A stretch of DNA of 64,000 nucleotides from CAVVGZ01 sp963841845 (lineage in GTDB: Bacteria; Chloroflexota; Anaerolineae; Anaerolineales; Anaerolineaceae), in assembly GCA_963841845.1 (NCBI GenBank), contig CAWJEG010000013.1, positions 124,001 through 188,000 on the forward strand, in the 5' to 3' direction. The position numbers and the translations under genes were made by a program. The notes under the pieces are model-generated. The model was not told the DNA's origin. It did not search any database and was given only the letters and a program-made list of their open reading frames with translations. Shown here piece after piece: positions 55,211 to 64,000 of the stretch. Numbering within the stretch: the stretch's first letter is position 1; the number at the start of each line of letters is the position of its first letter.

Positions 55211-55891
55211 ATGGAAGAATTAGTTGTTATCGATAAGAACCACAATGAATTTTTAGTGGATTCCGCTTATGAAACGATACGTGAGGCAATTTTAAACAAC
55301 AAATTTACACCTGGAATGGTATTGTCAGAAGCAGATTTGTCCCGGCAGTTGGGTATCAGTCGAACCCCCACTCGTGAGGCTCTTAAACGTCTGGAAGATC
55401 AAAATCTGGTGCGTATAGTCCCGCGAAAGGGTGCTTTTGTAACGGATATGACGATTGAAATGATCCATGAGATTTACCAGGTGCGGGAAGCCCTTGAGTG
55501 TTTTGCATTGAGTTTTATTCCACAATATGGAGATCCGGACGAGCTTAATCGCATCTATGAGGATGTGATGCATTCTGATGAGTGGATACGAAATGATGAA
55601 AATGAGAAAATTAATGATCTTGATATTCGTCTGCATGAGTATATTGTCAGATCATCCCACAATCAACTTTTGGTAAAAATGGTTGACCAATTGCTTGACC
55701 AGATAATACGATTAAGGCGAATGACCCCAAATTTCCCCGGAAGGTTAGAGGAACAGAGGGAAGAGCATATTAGAATTGTCACAGCATTAAAAGCAGGGGA
55801 TGTTGCAGAAGCTAAAAAAAATCTTTGTATTCATCTCAGAAAGGTTGCCGACACTGCACTGCAGATTAGATTGAAAATGTGGCAAAGATAA
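55211..55891 (+). CDS. GntR-family regulator, FCD subfamily
   Basis: 226 residues. The N-terminal winged helix is YETIREAILNNKFTPGMVLSE with LGISRTPTREALKRLE as recognition part. The C-terminal FCD domain (about 90-215) has Asp/His metal or ligand-site positions (DLDIRLHEYIVRSSHN; REEHIRIVTALKAGD). FCD regulators usually repress catabolic operons and sense an intermediate. It lies mid-cluster, 30 bases after the CoA-transferase, and is followed by a terminator. Confidence 0.93.
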   Translation: MEELVVIDKNHNEFLVDSAYETIREAILNNKFTPGMVLSEADLSRQLGISRTPTREALKRLEDQNLVRIVPRKGAFVTDMTIEMIHEIYQVREALECFALSFIPQYGDPDELNRIYEDVMHSDEWIRNDENEKINDLDIRLHEYIVRSSHNQLLVKMVDQLLDQIIRLRRMTPNFPGRLEEQREEHIRIVTALKAGDVAEAKKNLCIHLRKVADTALQIRLKMWQR

Positions 55892-55906
55892 TTAAATTTA
55901 ACTATT

Positions 55907-55960
55907 ATCAGTGATTTTCATGGAACACGGGTGGGAAATTATTCGCTGATCAGTTTTTTT
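55907..55960 (+). terminator. Likely terminator after the GntR gene
   Basis: ATCAGTGA (55907-55914) pairs with TCGCTGAT (55943-55950) with one wobble, and an inner TTTTC/GGAAA pairing is possible. CAG and seven T follow to 55960. It divides the block into an upstream unit and an ssnA-F420 unit. Confidence 0.55.
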
Positions 55961-56126
55961 GTACTTAATATAGATTAAAATTTTCCAGAACAGGTGATCC
56001 CAATTTATTTATTCGGTTAGGTGGAGATTACATCGATCATTTAACTATCTCTATTGTCCTGTTCTTTTAAATTAAATGCTAAAATCATAGTGCATAAGGT
56101 TTGAGAATAATCCCTATGAGGTAATT

Positions 56127-57473
56127 ATGCTGATAATAAATGGTCATCTCATAACATGGGAGTCACCAAACCGTATTCTTGAGGATCATGCCCTTTATAT
56201 CAATAATGGGACAATTGTTGAGATCGGTCCAACGACTTCTTTGAAAAACAAATACCCGGAAGAGATGATATTAGATGCCAAAAAACAGTATGTGATGCCT
56301 GGAAATATCTGTGCTCATACACATTTTTATGGGGCGTATGCAAGAGGATTAAGTGTTGGTGGAGGCACCCCGAAAGATTTTCCGGAAATATTAAAAAATC
56401 TCTGGTGGGCATTAGACAAATCCCTATCCCTGGAGGATGTTAAGCTTTCTGCCCAGGTATGCCTGCTGGATGCAGTCCGGCACGGTACAACGACCCTGAT
56501 CGATCATCATGCATCCCCAAATGCTATTGATGGGTCTCTGGATGCCATCGCCGAAGCAGTTCAATGGTCTGGTCTGAGAGCTTCCTTATGTTACGAAGTA
56601 ACCGATAGGGACGGTGTTCAGAAAGCAAAAGCGGGGATTGCAGAAAATTTACGCTTTATTAGAAGGATTCAATCAGAACCAGACCTGCACGGGAAAATCT
56701 CAGCGACATTTGGTTTACATGCCAGTCTCACTTTATCCGAAATCACTCTGGATAGTTGCCGGCAGGAAATACCAGACCGAGTTGGGATTCATATCCATGT
56801 GGGTGAGCATCCTGTGGATGAGTATGACAGCATGAATCAGTATGGAACCAGAGTGATAGACCGCCTGCAGCGTCATCAATTGTTAAATGAGGATTCGATT
56901 ATTGTTCACGGAGTACATATTGACGCTGAGGAAATCCGAATTATTAAGGAAAACAAATGCTGGGTTACTCACCAACCTCGTTCAAATATGAATAATGCTG
57001 TTGGATTACCCGAGGTTCAATCCATGCTGCGAGCCGGTATTAAGGTGTGTTTAGGAAATGATGGGTTTTCCAATCAGATGTGGGAAGAATGGAAAGCAGC
57101 TTACCTGGCACATAAATTGTGGCATCTTGATCCAAGATGGATGCAGGCAAATGATATTGCTCAAATGGCGATTTACCATAATGCTCAATTGGCAACCAGG
57201 TTGTTTAATTGCGGGCAAATCGGAACCCTGGCTCCAGGTGCTAAAGCAGATCTAATTTTTGTGAATTACCAACCATTTACAGAATTAAATGCAGTCAATA
57301 TACCCTGGCATATTGTCTTTGGTTTCCATGAGTCTATGATTACGACAACGATTGTTGATGGAATAGTATTAATGCTGGATAGAAAATTACAGACTATGGA
57401 TGAGGAACAAATTATTGAGGATGCCAGAATCTCCTCATCAGCCGTTTGGGAGAGATACAAGAAACAATTTTAA
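56127..57473 (+). CDS. ssnA: SsnA-type aminohydrolase
   Basis: 448 residues, intact. The start LIINGHLITWESPNRILEDHA, the metal motif NICAHTHFYGAYARGLS, HGTTTLIDHHASPNAIDGSLD and YEVTDRDGVQKAKAGIAEN closely fit the SsnA family. Further metal ligands are in HIHVGEH and GNDGFSN. SsnA genes sit with molybdenum hydroxylases in the anaerobic purine-degradation clusters of gut bacteria and Clostridia. Its exact reaction is not settled; a deaminase role on a purine-derived base is likely. Confidence 0.9.
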   Translation: MLIINGHLITWESPNRILEDHALYINNGTIVEIGPTTSLKNKYPEEMILDAKKQYVMPGNICAHTHFYGAYARGLSVGGGTPKDFPEILKNLWWALDKSLSLEDVKLSAQVCLLDAVRHGTTTLIDHHASPNAIDGSLDAIAEAVQWSGLRASLCYEVTDRDGVQKAKAGIAENLRFIRRIQSEPDLHGKISATFGLHASLTLSEITLDSCRQEIPDRVGIHIHVGEHPVDEYDSMNQYGTRVIDRLQRHQLLNEDSIIVHGVHIDAEEIRIIKENKCWVTHQPRSNMNNAVGLPEVQSMLRAGIKVCLGNDGFSNQMWEEWKAAYLAHKLWHLDPRWMQANDIAQMAIYHNAQLATRLFNCGQIGTLAPGAKADLIFVNYQPFTELNAVNIPWHIVFGFHESMITTTIVDGIVLMLDRKLQTMDEEQIIEDARISSSAVWERYKKQF

Positions 57474-57498
57474 CCAATGAGAGGTCATTAGAGGGAGC

Positions 57499-58167
57499 AT
57501 GGAAAAAAAAGATATTCGAACGATCGGCATTATTGGGGGAACAGGAAATGAAGGCAGAGGGTTGGGGTACAGGTGGTCAAAAGCGGGATATAAAATAATA
57601 CTCGGATCCCGCGATATTGAGAAAGCCTGTGCTGCTTGTGATGAATTACGCGAGCGGCTTGGAAGCAAAGGCGATATCATTGGGATGGTGAATGCCGATG
57701 CTGCCAAAAATGGAGATATTGTTGTTTTATCTGTCCCATATGCAGCCCAACAGGCAGTCTTGCTCGAAGTAAAACCATTCCTGGAAGGCAAGATATTAAT
57801 TGATGTCATCGTGCCGTTGGTTCCACCAAAAGTAACCCGGGTTCAGATGCCGCCTGCAGGTAGTGCAGCAGTTGAGGCTCAAAACCTGCTTGGTGAAAAG
57901 GTGCGCATTGTATCTGCGTTTCAGAACATTTCCTACGAAAATTTGCTTTCAGATGGAGATATAGGTTGTGACGTGCTTGTGTGTGGTGATGACCCTATTG
58001 CAAAAGCAGTTGTTTTGGAACTTGTCCAGGATGCGAGTTTAACCGGGTGGGACGCCGGACCGTTAGATAACTCCATGGTAGTTGAGGGACTGACTTCAAT
58101 ACTTATTGGTATTAACAAAAAGCACAAAGTACATTCCTCTGGCATAAAAATAACCGGTGTCCACTAA
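57499..58167 (+). CDS. npdG: F420-dependent NADP oxidoreductase
   Basis: 222 residues. The Rossmann start is TIGIIGGTGNEGRGLGYRW, and GSRDIEKA binds the NADP phosphate. VLSVPYAAQQAVL and ISAFQNISYENLL-like text (IVSAFQNISYENL) are family features. It passes hydride between NADPH and the deazaflavin F420. Four genes downstream are F420-related, which supports the call over a plain NADP-binding protein. Confidence 0.88.
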   Translation: MEKKDIRTIGIIGGTGNEGRGLGYRWSKAGYKIILGSRDIEKACAACDELRERLGSKGDIIGMVNADAAKNGDIVVLSVPYAAQQAVLLEVKPFLEGKILIDVIVPLVPPKVTRVQMPPAGSAAVEAQNLLGEKVRIVSAFQNISYENLLSDGDIGCDVLVCGDDPIAKAVVLELVQDASLTGWDAGPLDNSMVVEGLTSILIGINKKHKVHSSGIKITGVH

Positions 58168-58194
58168 GACTCTGGAAATTAGGCTCTGGAAAAA

Positions 58195-58959
58195 ATGACT
58201 CTTACCTTAACACCCATTCAGGGTTTGCCCATCTTTAAGCATGGAGATAGTCTGTCAACAGTTATATCTGCTCAATTACCAGAAAATGCCATCTATTTAC
58301 AGGATGAGGATATCCTGGTAATCGCTCAAAAAATTGTATCGAAAGTTGAGGGTCGTTTGGTAGACCTGAACAGCGTTCAACCATCCGGTCGTGCACTAGC
58401 GTACCAGCAGATTGTACAAAAAGATCCCCGTCTGATTGAATTAATTTTGCGGGAAAGCAGGTCTATCCTGCGTGTTAGACCGGGTGTCATTATCGTTGAA
58501 CATAATTTGGGATTTATCTGTGCAAATGCGGGTATTGACCACTCGAATGTAGCCATTCCGGATGATGGTACAGAATACGTCTTATTGCTCCCTGAACATC
58601 CAGATATCACTGCTCAGCGGATTAGGAAAGAAATTCATGAGAATTGTGCAAAATCAGTCGGAATATTAATTATTGATTCCCATGGACGAGCCTGGAGAAA
58701 TGGAACTGTGGGGGTGGCTATTGGTATTTGTGGACTTCCGGCACTGACGGATTTGCGTGGGACAAAGGATTTATTCGGTCGTGTTTTACAAATCACCGAA
58801 GTGGCAACTGCCGATGAATTAGCAGCTGCTGCATCGCTGATGATGGGTCAAGCCAGTGAGGGTACTCCGGTTATTCATGTCAGGGGCTTTCCGTATCCGT
58901 TGAGAGAATCTGGTCTTCCAGAATTAATAAGACCCAAATCTCAGGATTTGTTTCGATAA
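58195..58959 (+). CDS. cofE: Coenzyme F420-0:L-glutamate ligase
   Basis: 254 residues. CofE adds glutamate to F420-0. Family motifs are DEDILVIAQKIVSKVEGR, ESRSILRVRPGVIIVEHNLGFICANAGID-type order, and IIDSHGRAWRNGTVGVAIG. It follows the F420:NADP gene by 27 bases and is read ahead of cofD by 10 bases. It lacks the FMN-reductase-like C-terminal domain of actinobacterial FbiB. Confidence 0.93.
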   Translation: MTLTLTPIQGLPIFKHGDSLSTVISAQLPENAIYLQDEDILVIAQKIVSKVEGRLVDLNSVQPSGRALAYQQIVQKDPRLIELILRESRSILRVRPGVIIVEHNLGFICANAGIDHSNVAIPDDGTEYVLLLPEHPDITAQRIRKEIHENCAKSVGILIIDSHGRAWRNGTVGVAIGICGLPALTDLRGTKDLFGRVLQITEVATADELAAAASLMMGQASEGTPVIHVRGFPYPLRESGLPELIRPKSQDLFR

Positions 58960-58969
58960 GGAAATCCCG

Positions 58970-59905
58970 ATGAAAATATTGGCATTGGCAGGTGGTGTTG
59001 GGGGAGCGAAATTCGCTTATGGTCTCTATCATACTCTGGATCCACAGGATTTAACAATCGTGGTAAATACAGCAGATGATTTTTACCACTTTGGCCTTTA
59101 TATATCTCCAGATGTTGACACGGTATGTTATACAATTTCCAATAAGGCCAATTACGAGACAGGATGGGGTCTTTCTGATGAATCATGGGTGGTAATGGAG
59201 AATCTTAGGAGTTTAAACGCCCCTGATTGGTTCAGTCTCGGTGACCGCGATCTTGCGACCCATTTGGAACGTACACGCAGGTTGCAGCTTGGGGAGAGTT
59301 TATCCAAAATAACTTCAGATTTTTGCCAGTATTGGGGAATCCGATCAAAGATAATTCCAATGAGTGATAATCCAGTCCAATCCATTGTCTTTACTGAAGA
59401 ATATGGTGATATTCCTTTTCAAGAATATTTTGTTAAATATCACCAAACCCCGGTAACGAAAGGATTTTCGTTTAAGGGAATTGAGCAGGCAGTTCCAAAT
59501 CCTGAATTTGTAAAGTCTATTAAAGACGCAGATTGGGTGATTATTTGCCCATCCAATCCATTTGTAAGTATTCAACCCATACTGTCTCTGATTGGGATAA
59601 GGGAACTGCTTATTGAAAAAAAGGTAATCGCCATTTCTCCGATTGTTGGGGGTAGAGCACTAAAAGGTCCGGCGGCCAAAATGTTTAATGATCAAGGGAT
59701 AGTACCTTCAACTGCTGCTGTTGCGAAATATTATGATGATATTCTCAATGCAATTGTCATCGATGATCAGGACAGGGATCAGCAATTGTCGATAGATCAA
59801 ACAGGTATAATATGTTTAATTGCAAATATCATCATGAATAATCCCAATGATCGCATACGTCTGGCAGAGGAAGTCATCCGATTTTGTGAAAAATTAATTC
59901 AATAG
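58970..59905 (+). CDS. cofD: 2-phospho-L-lactate transferase
   Basis: 311 residues. CofD joins the lactyl (or phosphoenolpyruvyl) guanosine intermediate to FO, giving F420-0. LALAGGVGGAKFAYGL is the signature N-terminus, followed by NTADDFYHFGLYISPDVDTV and ISPIVGGRALKGPAAKM. It lies between cofE and cofC in one operon. Confidence 0.95.
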   Translation: MKILALAGGVGGAKFAYGLYHTLDPQDLTIVVNTADDFYHFGLYISPDVDTVCYTISNKANYETGWGLSDESWVVMENLRSLNAPDWFSLGDRDLATHLERTRRLQLGESLSKITSDFCQYWGIRSKIIPMSDNPVQSIVFTEEYGDIPFQEYFVKYHQTPVTKGFSFKGIEQAVPNPEFVKSIKDADWVIICPSNPFVSIQPILSLIGIRELLIEKKVIAISPIVGGRALKGPAAKMFNDQGIVPSTAAVAKYYDDILNAIVIDDQDRDQQLSIDQTGIICLIANIIMNNPNDRIRLAEEVIRFCEKLIQ

Positions 59906-59918
59906 GTCATTCAAAAAT

Positions 59919-60557
59919 ATGAGTTTATGGGCCATTGTTCCAGTAAAACCATTACGCCGAGGCAAATCACGTCTCAGGGAAGTGTTATCGGAAGAAAAAC
60001 GGGCTCTTTTAAATTACTCGATGTTGGATAAAACCTTACTGACCCTGTCTGAAGTGCCAGAAATTGACAAAATACTGGTAGTCAGCCGGGATCCAGCTGC
60101 TTTAGCCCTGGCCAGGGAGAGGGGAACACGTACATTAATGGAAGATGGCAGCCCAGAGTTGAACATTGCATTAAGACGTGCCTCTGCGGTGGCAAAAACA
60201 TACAACGCCCATGCCATAGTGATTATTCCCGCCGACCTGCCATTATTATCTTTAGATGATTTAAAATCATTTCTTCAACATTCTGGAAATCCACCTGAAA
60301 TGATTATCTCTCCTGACAGAAGGTGGGATGGGACGAATGCATTATATTTGAATCCAATCGGTTCAATCGAGTATGCATATGGTGAAGGATCGCTTTATAA
60401 GCACATTAATCAAGCTAGAGAAAAAAATTTGCACGTTGAAGTTTTTCCTTTGGCAACGATAGGGTTTGATCTGGATTTACCTGAGGATTTAGAAATGCTC
60501 AGACAAATTGAAAATGATCAGCTTAGTCAGGTCATTAAATATAACATTTCCCTTTAG
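59919..60557 (+). CDS. cofC: 2-phospho-L-lactate guanylyltransferase
   Basis: 212 residues. The nucleotidyltransferase start WAIVPVKPLRRGKSRL, the central VIIPADLPLLSLDDL and SPDRRWDGTNALYL motifs are diagnostic. It activates the lactyl or PEP unit with GTP for CofD. With cofD and cofE it gives all steps after FO; the FO synthase (CofG/H or FbiC) is not in the window. Confidence 0.93.
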   Translation: MSLWAIVPVKPLRRGKSRLREVLSEEKRALLNYSMLDKTLLTLSEVPEIDKILVVSRDPAALALARERGTRTLMEDGSPELNIALRRASAVAKTYNAHAIVIIPADLPLLSLDDLKSFLQHSGNPPEMIISPDRRWDGTNALYLNPIGSIEYAYGEGSLYKHINQAREKNLHVEVFPLATIGFDLDLPEDLEMLRQIENDQLSQVIKYNISL

Positions 60558-60567
60558 CGAGGTATAA

Positions 60568-61569
60568 ATGAATGAGAGAGTTGCAATATATCTTCAGGAT
60601 GCTCATGACCTGCGGGATGGTTTAGAGTACGCCCGGCAAGCAGAAAAACGTGGATTTGAAGCTGTCTGGCAGGCAGAGAGCCGGTTGGTGCGGGATGCAA
60701 TTGTTCCCATGGCTGCATATGCGGCGGTAACCGAAACAATAACAATCGGATCTGCAGTAATAAATAATTGGACGCGGAATATTGGATTGTTAGCCTCAAC
60801 ATTTCTCACCCTGGATGACCTGGCACCAAATCGCATCATATGCGGGATTGGGGCCTGGTGGGATCCGCTGGCTAAAAACGTGGGTATAGACCGGAAGAAA
60901 CCATTGCTTGCCATGGAAGAAACCGTTGTTGTCCTCAGAAAATTGTTAAATATGGAGACAGTCACATTCCATGGAGAATTTCACCAGGTAAATGGGATTA
61001 CCCTGGATGTTGTTCATGGGAGGCGAGAGCCAAGGAACATCCCCATTTATATTGGCGCTACCGGGGAGAAAATGCTTGAATTATCAAGCAGGATAGGGGA
61101 TGGAGTTGTATTAAATTACTGTGTTCCTCCAAATTACAACGATCAAGCCATGGAAGCGCTTGAACGAGGGGCAAAAATGGCTGGCAAAACCCTTGATGAC
61201 ATTGACCGTCCTCAACTAATTGTTTGCTCAGTTGACCATGATCATGAGCGGGCAATAGAATCAACAAGGGAACTCCTGACCCAATACCTTGCCCAGCAAC
61301 CCCACATCGCCAAGGCTTCAGGTGTATCCATGGAGATTGTTGAGGAGATTCAAAAAATTCTTGGTTGGCCAGCAACCCATGAACAAATACAGCAAGCCAA
61401 ACATCTTGTTCCGGAAGATCTGATTCTGAAGATCACCGCATCGGGTACTCCGGAGGAAGCAAGGGTGAAGGTGGATGAGTACCGCAATCACGGATGTACT
61501 TGCCCGATCCTCTATTCGGTAGGCGGTGATATCGATTTGTTGTTAGACACATTTGGGATTATTGATTAA
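60568..61569 (+). CDS. LLM-class F420-dependent oxidoreductase
   Basis: 333 residues of the luciferase-like TIM-barrel fold. DLRDGLEYARQAEKRGFEAVWQAES, TITIGSAVINNWTRN, ICGIGAWWDP and PIYIGATGEKMLELSSRIGDG are typical of the Mer-like F420 group. It is the last gene of the F420 unit, 10 bases after cofC, so it probably uses the cofactor made next door. Substrate unknown. Confidence 0.9.
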   Translation: MNERVAIYLQDAHDLRDGLEYARQAEKRGFEAVWQAESRLVRDAIVPMAAYAAVTETITIGSAVINNWTRNIGLLASTFLTLDDLAPNRIICGIGAWWDPLAKNVGIDRKKPLLAMEETVVVLRKLLNMETVTFHGEFHQVNGITLDVVHGRREPRNIPIYIGATGEKMLELSSRIGDGVVLNYCVPPNYNDQAMEALERGAKMAGKTLDDIDRPQLIVCSVDHDHERAIESTRELLTQYLAQQPHIAKASGVSMEIVEEIQKILGWPATHEQIQQAKHLVPEDLILKITASGTPEEARVKVDEYRNHGCTCPILYSVGGDIDLLLDTFGIID

Positions 61570-61674
61570 TCATAGATGTATCGGTATTCCAAAAGCACAT
61601 AACTGCTGGTAAAGAATATTTGATAGCTGCCCCGATCCAATTTTATTATTACCATATTTTGTTTCTGTTGTGAT

Positions 61675-61704
61675 TTGACAAGTTTTATAAATGGAGTTTT
61701 TATA
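61675..61704 (+). promoter_or_regulatory. Candidate promoter of the molybdenum hydroxylase genes
   Basis: A perfect TTGACA (61675-61680) with TTTATA (61699-61704) at 18-base spacing. It is about 60 bases before the chosen ATG at 61763, in the only sizeable gap after the F420 operon. Confidence 0.5.
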
Positions 61705-61762
61705 GAATTGATATGTGCTGCAAATAGTAGAATTGCGGGTAATTTACCCTGAGGATAATCAC

Positions 61763-62530
61763 ATGATTATTAATTACATAAGACCTAAAAGTATAAAAGA
61801 AGCCTTTCAGTTATTACAGGCAAGTGGTGGTAAAGGTTTCATTGTTGGTGGGGGGACCTATATTAGCACACACCAGATATCAAACGGTATCGCAATAGAC
61901 CTTCAGGAAGTTGTTAATATAAACACGATCGAGAGATCAAACGACAAATTCCAAATTGGCAGCCGGGTTACCCTGCAAGATTTGGCAGATTGTGATGACC
62001 TTGACCCTGTGCTTCGAGATGCTGTCAAAAATGAAGCAGGCCGTAATATACGCCAGTCTGCAACAGTAGCCGGACATCTGGTCAATTCTGATGGAAGATC
62101 CCCATTGACGACATGTTTCCTTGGATTGGACGCAAAACTTGATATTTATCCATTCGATAGTTCTGTATCTATGGGAGACTGGCTGCCGCTTCGTAATTCA
62201 AGTGACAATCAAGGGATTATTACAAAAATAACCTTTGGAACACTTCCAAAACTCCGTTTCGATTATGTAGCCAGAACGCCGAAGGATCGTCCAATTGTAT
62301 GTGCTGCGGTTGTAATATGGCCTGGGGGAAGAACCCGGGTTGCTCTTGGCGGATTTGGTAAGTCACCGTTAATGGTTTTCGATGGTCCTGACTCCTCCGG
62401 AGCAGGTATTGCTGCTTTAGATGCGTATAGTAATGCAGATGATTGTTGGGCTAGCGCAGCTTACCGAATGGATATAGCACAGAAATTGGTCAATCGTTTG
62501 CTAATACGGGGATACGAGAACCCCGGATAG
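61763..62530 (+). CDS. Molybdenum hydroxylase FAD-binding subunit
   Basis: About 255 residues from the ATG at 61763, behind GAGGATAA. FAD motifs are GGKGFIVGGGTYIS and TVAGHLVNSDGRSPLTTCFLGLDAKL. A shorter C-terminal CO_deh_flav_C part follows (CAAVVIWPGGRTRVALGGFG). It carries electrons from the FeS subunit to NAD or another acceptor, in a xanthine-dehydrogenase-type enzyme with the next gene. Confidence 0.93.
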   Translation: MIINYIRPKSIKEAFQLLQASGGKGFIVGGGTYISTHQISNGIAIDLQEVVNINTIERSNDKFQIGSRVTLQDLADCDDLDPVLRDAVKNEAGRNIRQSATVAGHLVNSDGRSPLTTCFLGLDAKLDIYPFDSSVSMGDWLPLRNSSDNQGIITKITFGTLPKLRFDYVARTPKDRPIVCAAVVIWPGGRTRVALGGFGKSPLMVFDGPDSSGAGIAALDAYSNADDCWASAAYRMDIAQKLVNRLLIRGYENPG

Positions 62531-62539
62531 GAAATTATT

Positions 62540-64000
62540 ATGAATATTGTATGTTCCATAAACGAAAATCCTTATAGTTGGGAAATAAATCCATCGGACA
62601 CACTATTGAAAGTGCTCAGAAGCCATGGCTTTTTTGGGGCAAAATTTGGGGGGTGCAGGGAAGGGGAATGTGGTGCCTGTACTGTGCTCCTTGACGGAAA
62701 ACCAATTAATTCATGCTCCATTCTTGCTGCGCAGGTAGATGGACATTCATTGACTACAATTGAAAGCTTAGGGGAAAATCCGGAGTCAGGCTGGAAAGAA
62801 TCCAGGGGTTTATCACCGCTCCAAAAATCTTTTACAGAAATCGGAGCCATACAATGTGGTTATTGTACACCAGCGATGGTGCTTTCAGCCAAGTCATTAT
62901 TGGATAGAAATCCCCAACCCGAGGAGCCAGAAATTCGGGATGCATTGTCTGGGATTCTTTGCCGCTGCACCGGATACCTGAAGCCAGTACAAGCCATTCA
63001 GCGGATGTCTGGCAGAGATTCTAAGACAAATGATAATGAGGAATTTCCAGTTTTTGATGGCGACACGAACCCGAATGAAAAATTGTATCCGGGAGATAAT
63101 TTCATAAGTTCTGGACGTACCGCTCTTGAAACAAAAATTCAACCCATTATTAAAATAAGTCCTTCTACACAAAAAACATTGAAGCAAATCGGCAAGTCTG
63201 AAATTAAAGTAGATGCCAGTAAATTGGTACAGGGTAAAGCGGCTTTTACAGATGATTTCGAAATCCGGGGAATGCTTTACGCCAAGGTTCTTCGGAGTCC
63301 CCACCCTCATGCACGAATAATAGGCGATCGACGCAACCGAGGCATTAAAAATACCTGGCGTAGTATGTGTTTTAACCTGGAAGGATTTACCAAGGGTAGC
63401 TTATTCGACTGCTGGACAATCAGATCCAATACCAGGTCCACTGGATACATTCTCATTGGATAATAAAGTGCGCTTTGTGGGCGACAGGGTAGCCTTCGTA
63501 GCCGGCGAGAGCGAAGATATCGCAGAACAAGCGGTCAATTTAATACGGGTGGAATATGAAATTTTGCCTTCCATTCTTGACCCTTCAAAATCATCCACAC
63601 CCGGGTCCGTAGTCATCCATGATGAGCCAGAATATGTCAATTTTGATGCCTCCGAACCAAATAACAATGTCGCCGGAAAAATTCGCATTGATATCGGTAA
63701 TGTTGAAAAAGGATTTCAGGAAGCGGATAAAATTTTCGAATCACAGTATGAGGTGCAGAAGGTGCAGCAAGCACATATCGAACCGCATGTTGTAATTACA
63801 TATTGGGATGAAGATGGTCGTTTAGTTATCCGTACCAGCACCCAGGTTCCCTTTCATGTGAGAAGGATATTAGCCCCAGTGCTGCATCTCCCCATCAGGC
63901 GAATACGGGTGATTAAACCGCGTATCGGAGGAGGTTTTGGCGGAAAACAGGAAGTGTTAATTGAAGATGTTGCTGCCCATTTAACGATAGCAACCGGCCA
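62540..64000 (+). CDS. Fused FeS-molybdenum subunit of a xanthine-dehydrogenase-type enzyme, frameshifted and partial
   Basis: Residues 1-160 are a two-[2Fe-2S] domain (CREGECGACTVLLDGK, GYCTPAMVLSA, LCRCTGY). After a linker of about 60 residues the Mo subunit begins in the same frame (VQGKAAFTDDFEIRGMLYAKVL). The frame breaks near 63325, where one extra G breaks IIGIDATEAL. From there another frame reads to the window end: VCVLTWKDLP, FVGDRVAFVAGE, QQAHIEPHVV, TSTQVPFHVRR and GGGFGGKQE, the Mo-pterin signature. A fused FeS-Mo chain is like the selenium-dependent xanthine dehydrogenases and XdhD. The C-terminus with the catalytic Glu lies outside. Confidence 0.88.

Overview
The window looks like part of a chromosome from an anaerobic member of the Chloroflexota, probably Anaerolineae. 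The evidence is a long-form primary sigma factor, a membrane pyrophosphatase, many secreted SH3, LysM and L,D-transpeptidase proteins, an F420 biosynthesis set, a tungsten-type aldehyde ferredoxin oxidoreductase and frequent TTG/GTG starts in moderately AT-rich DNA. The assignment is by gene content and was not checked by a search.

Region 1 (1-21.9 kb) is mostly housekeeping and cell envelope: a TPR protein, rpoD, hppA, an iron alcohol dehydrogenase, DegV, a P1-type peptidase, an SH3 protein, an MFS transporter, smpB, an L,D-transpeptidase, ccdA, a DUF2085 protein, pgeF, yggT, MoxR-DUF58, and hsp20-lon. Region 2 (21.9-24.6 kb) is gene-poor. It holds an unlisted 40-residue lysine-rich gene, a decayed IS481-like transposase, a lipoprotein gene and a tRNA-Arg(TCT) followed by three tandem 67-bp repeats built from the tRNA 3' end. 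Region 3 (24.6-35.8 kb) is again core: two unrecognised genes, a LysM-M23 endopeptidase, DUF192, a C39-like protein, a LuxR response regulator, and the set dgkA-ybeY-pgpH-yqeY-comEA-DUF1385.

Region 4 (35.8-64 kb) is a one-directional accessory block with every gene on the + strand. In order it holds: a radical SAM protein with an AbrB-like N-terminus; an SDR; the B12 subunit, catalytic subunit and epimerase of methylmalonyl-CoA metabolism; a BMP-type nucleoside/purine ABC transporter; an isochorismatase-like hydrolase; an amidohydrolase; a TenA protein; a second SDR; an aldehyde ferredoxin oxidoreductase with a MoaD-like protein; an 8-oxoguanine-deaminase-like amidohydrolase; a dihydropyrimidinase; a class III CoA-transferase; a GntR regulator; ssnA; an F420:NADP oxidoreductase; cofE, cofD and cofC; an F420-type LLM oxidoreductase; and a molybdenum hydroxylase (FAD subunit plus a fused FeS-Mo subunit that runs off the window).

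My reading is an anaerobic nucleobase/ureide degradation island. Import would be by the BMP transporter. Ring hydroxylation and deamination would be by the molybdenum hydroxylase and the SsnA-type deaminases, and ring opening by the dihydropyrimidinase. A possible carbon exit runs through an aldehyde, a free acid, a CoA thioester and methylmalonyl-CoA to succinyl-CoA. Embedding the last three F420 biosynthesis steps and two F420 enzymes in such a cluster is the most unusual point.

At least nine genes carry frameshifts although their translations are otherwise well conserved. Several shifts sit in short homopolymers, and they are densest at 51.0-53.8 kb. Sequencing or assembly error is the simplest explanation, but recent gene decay cannot be excluded from the sequence alone.
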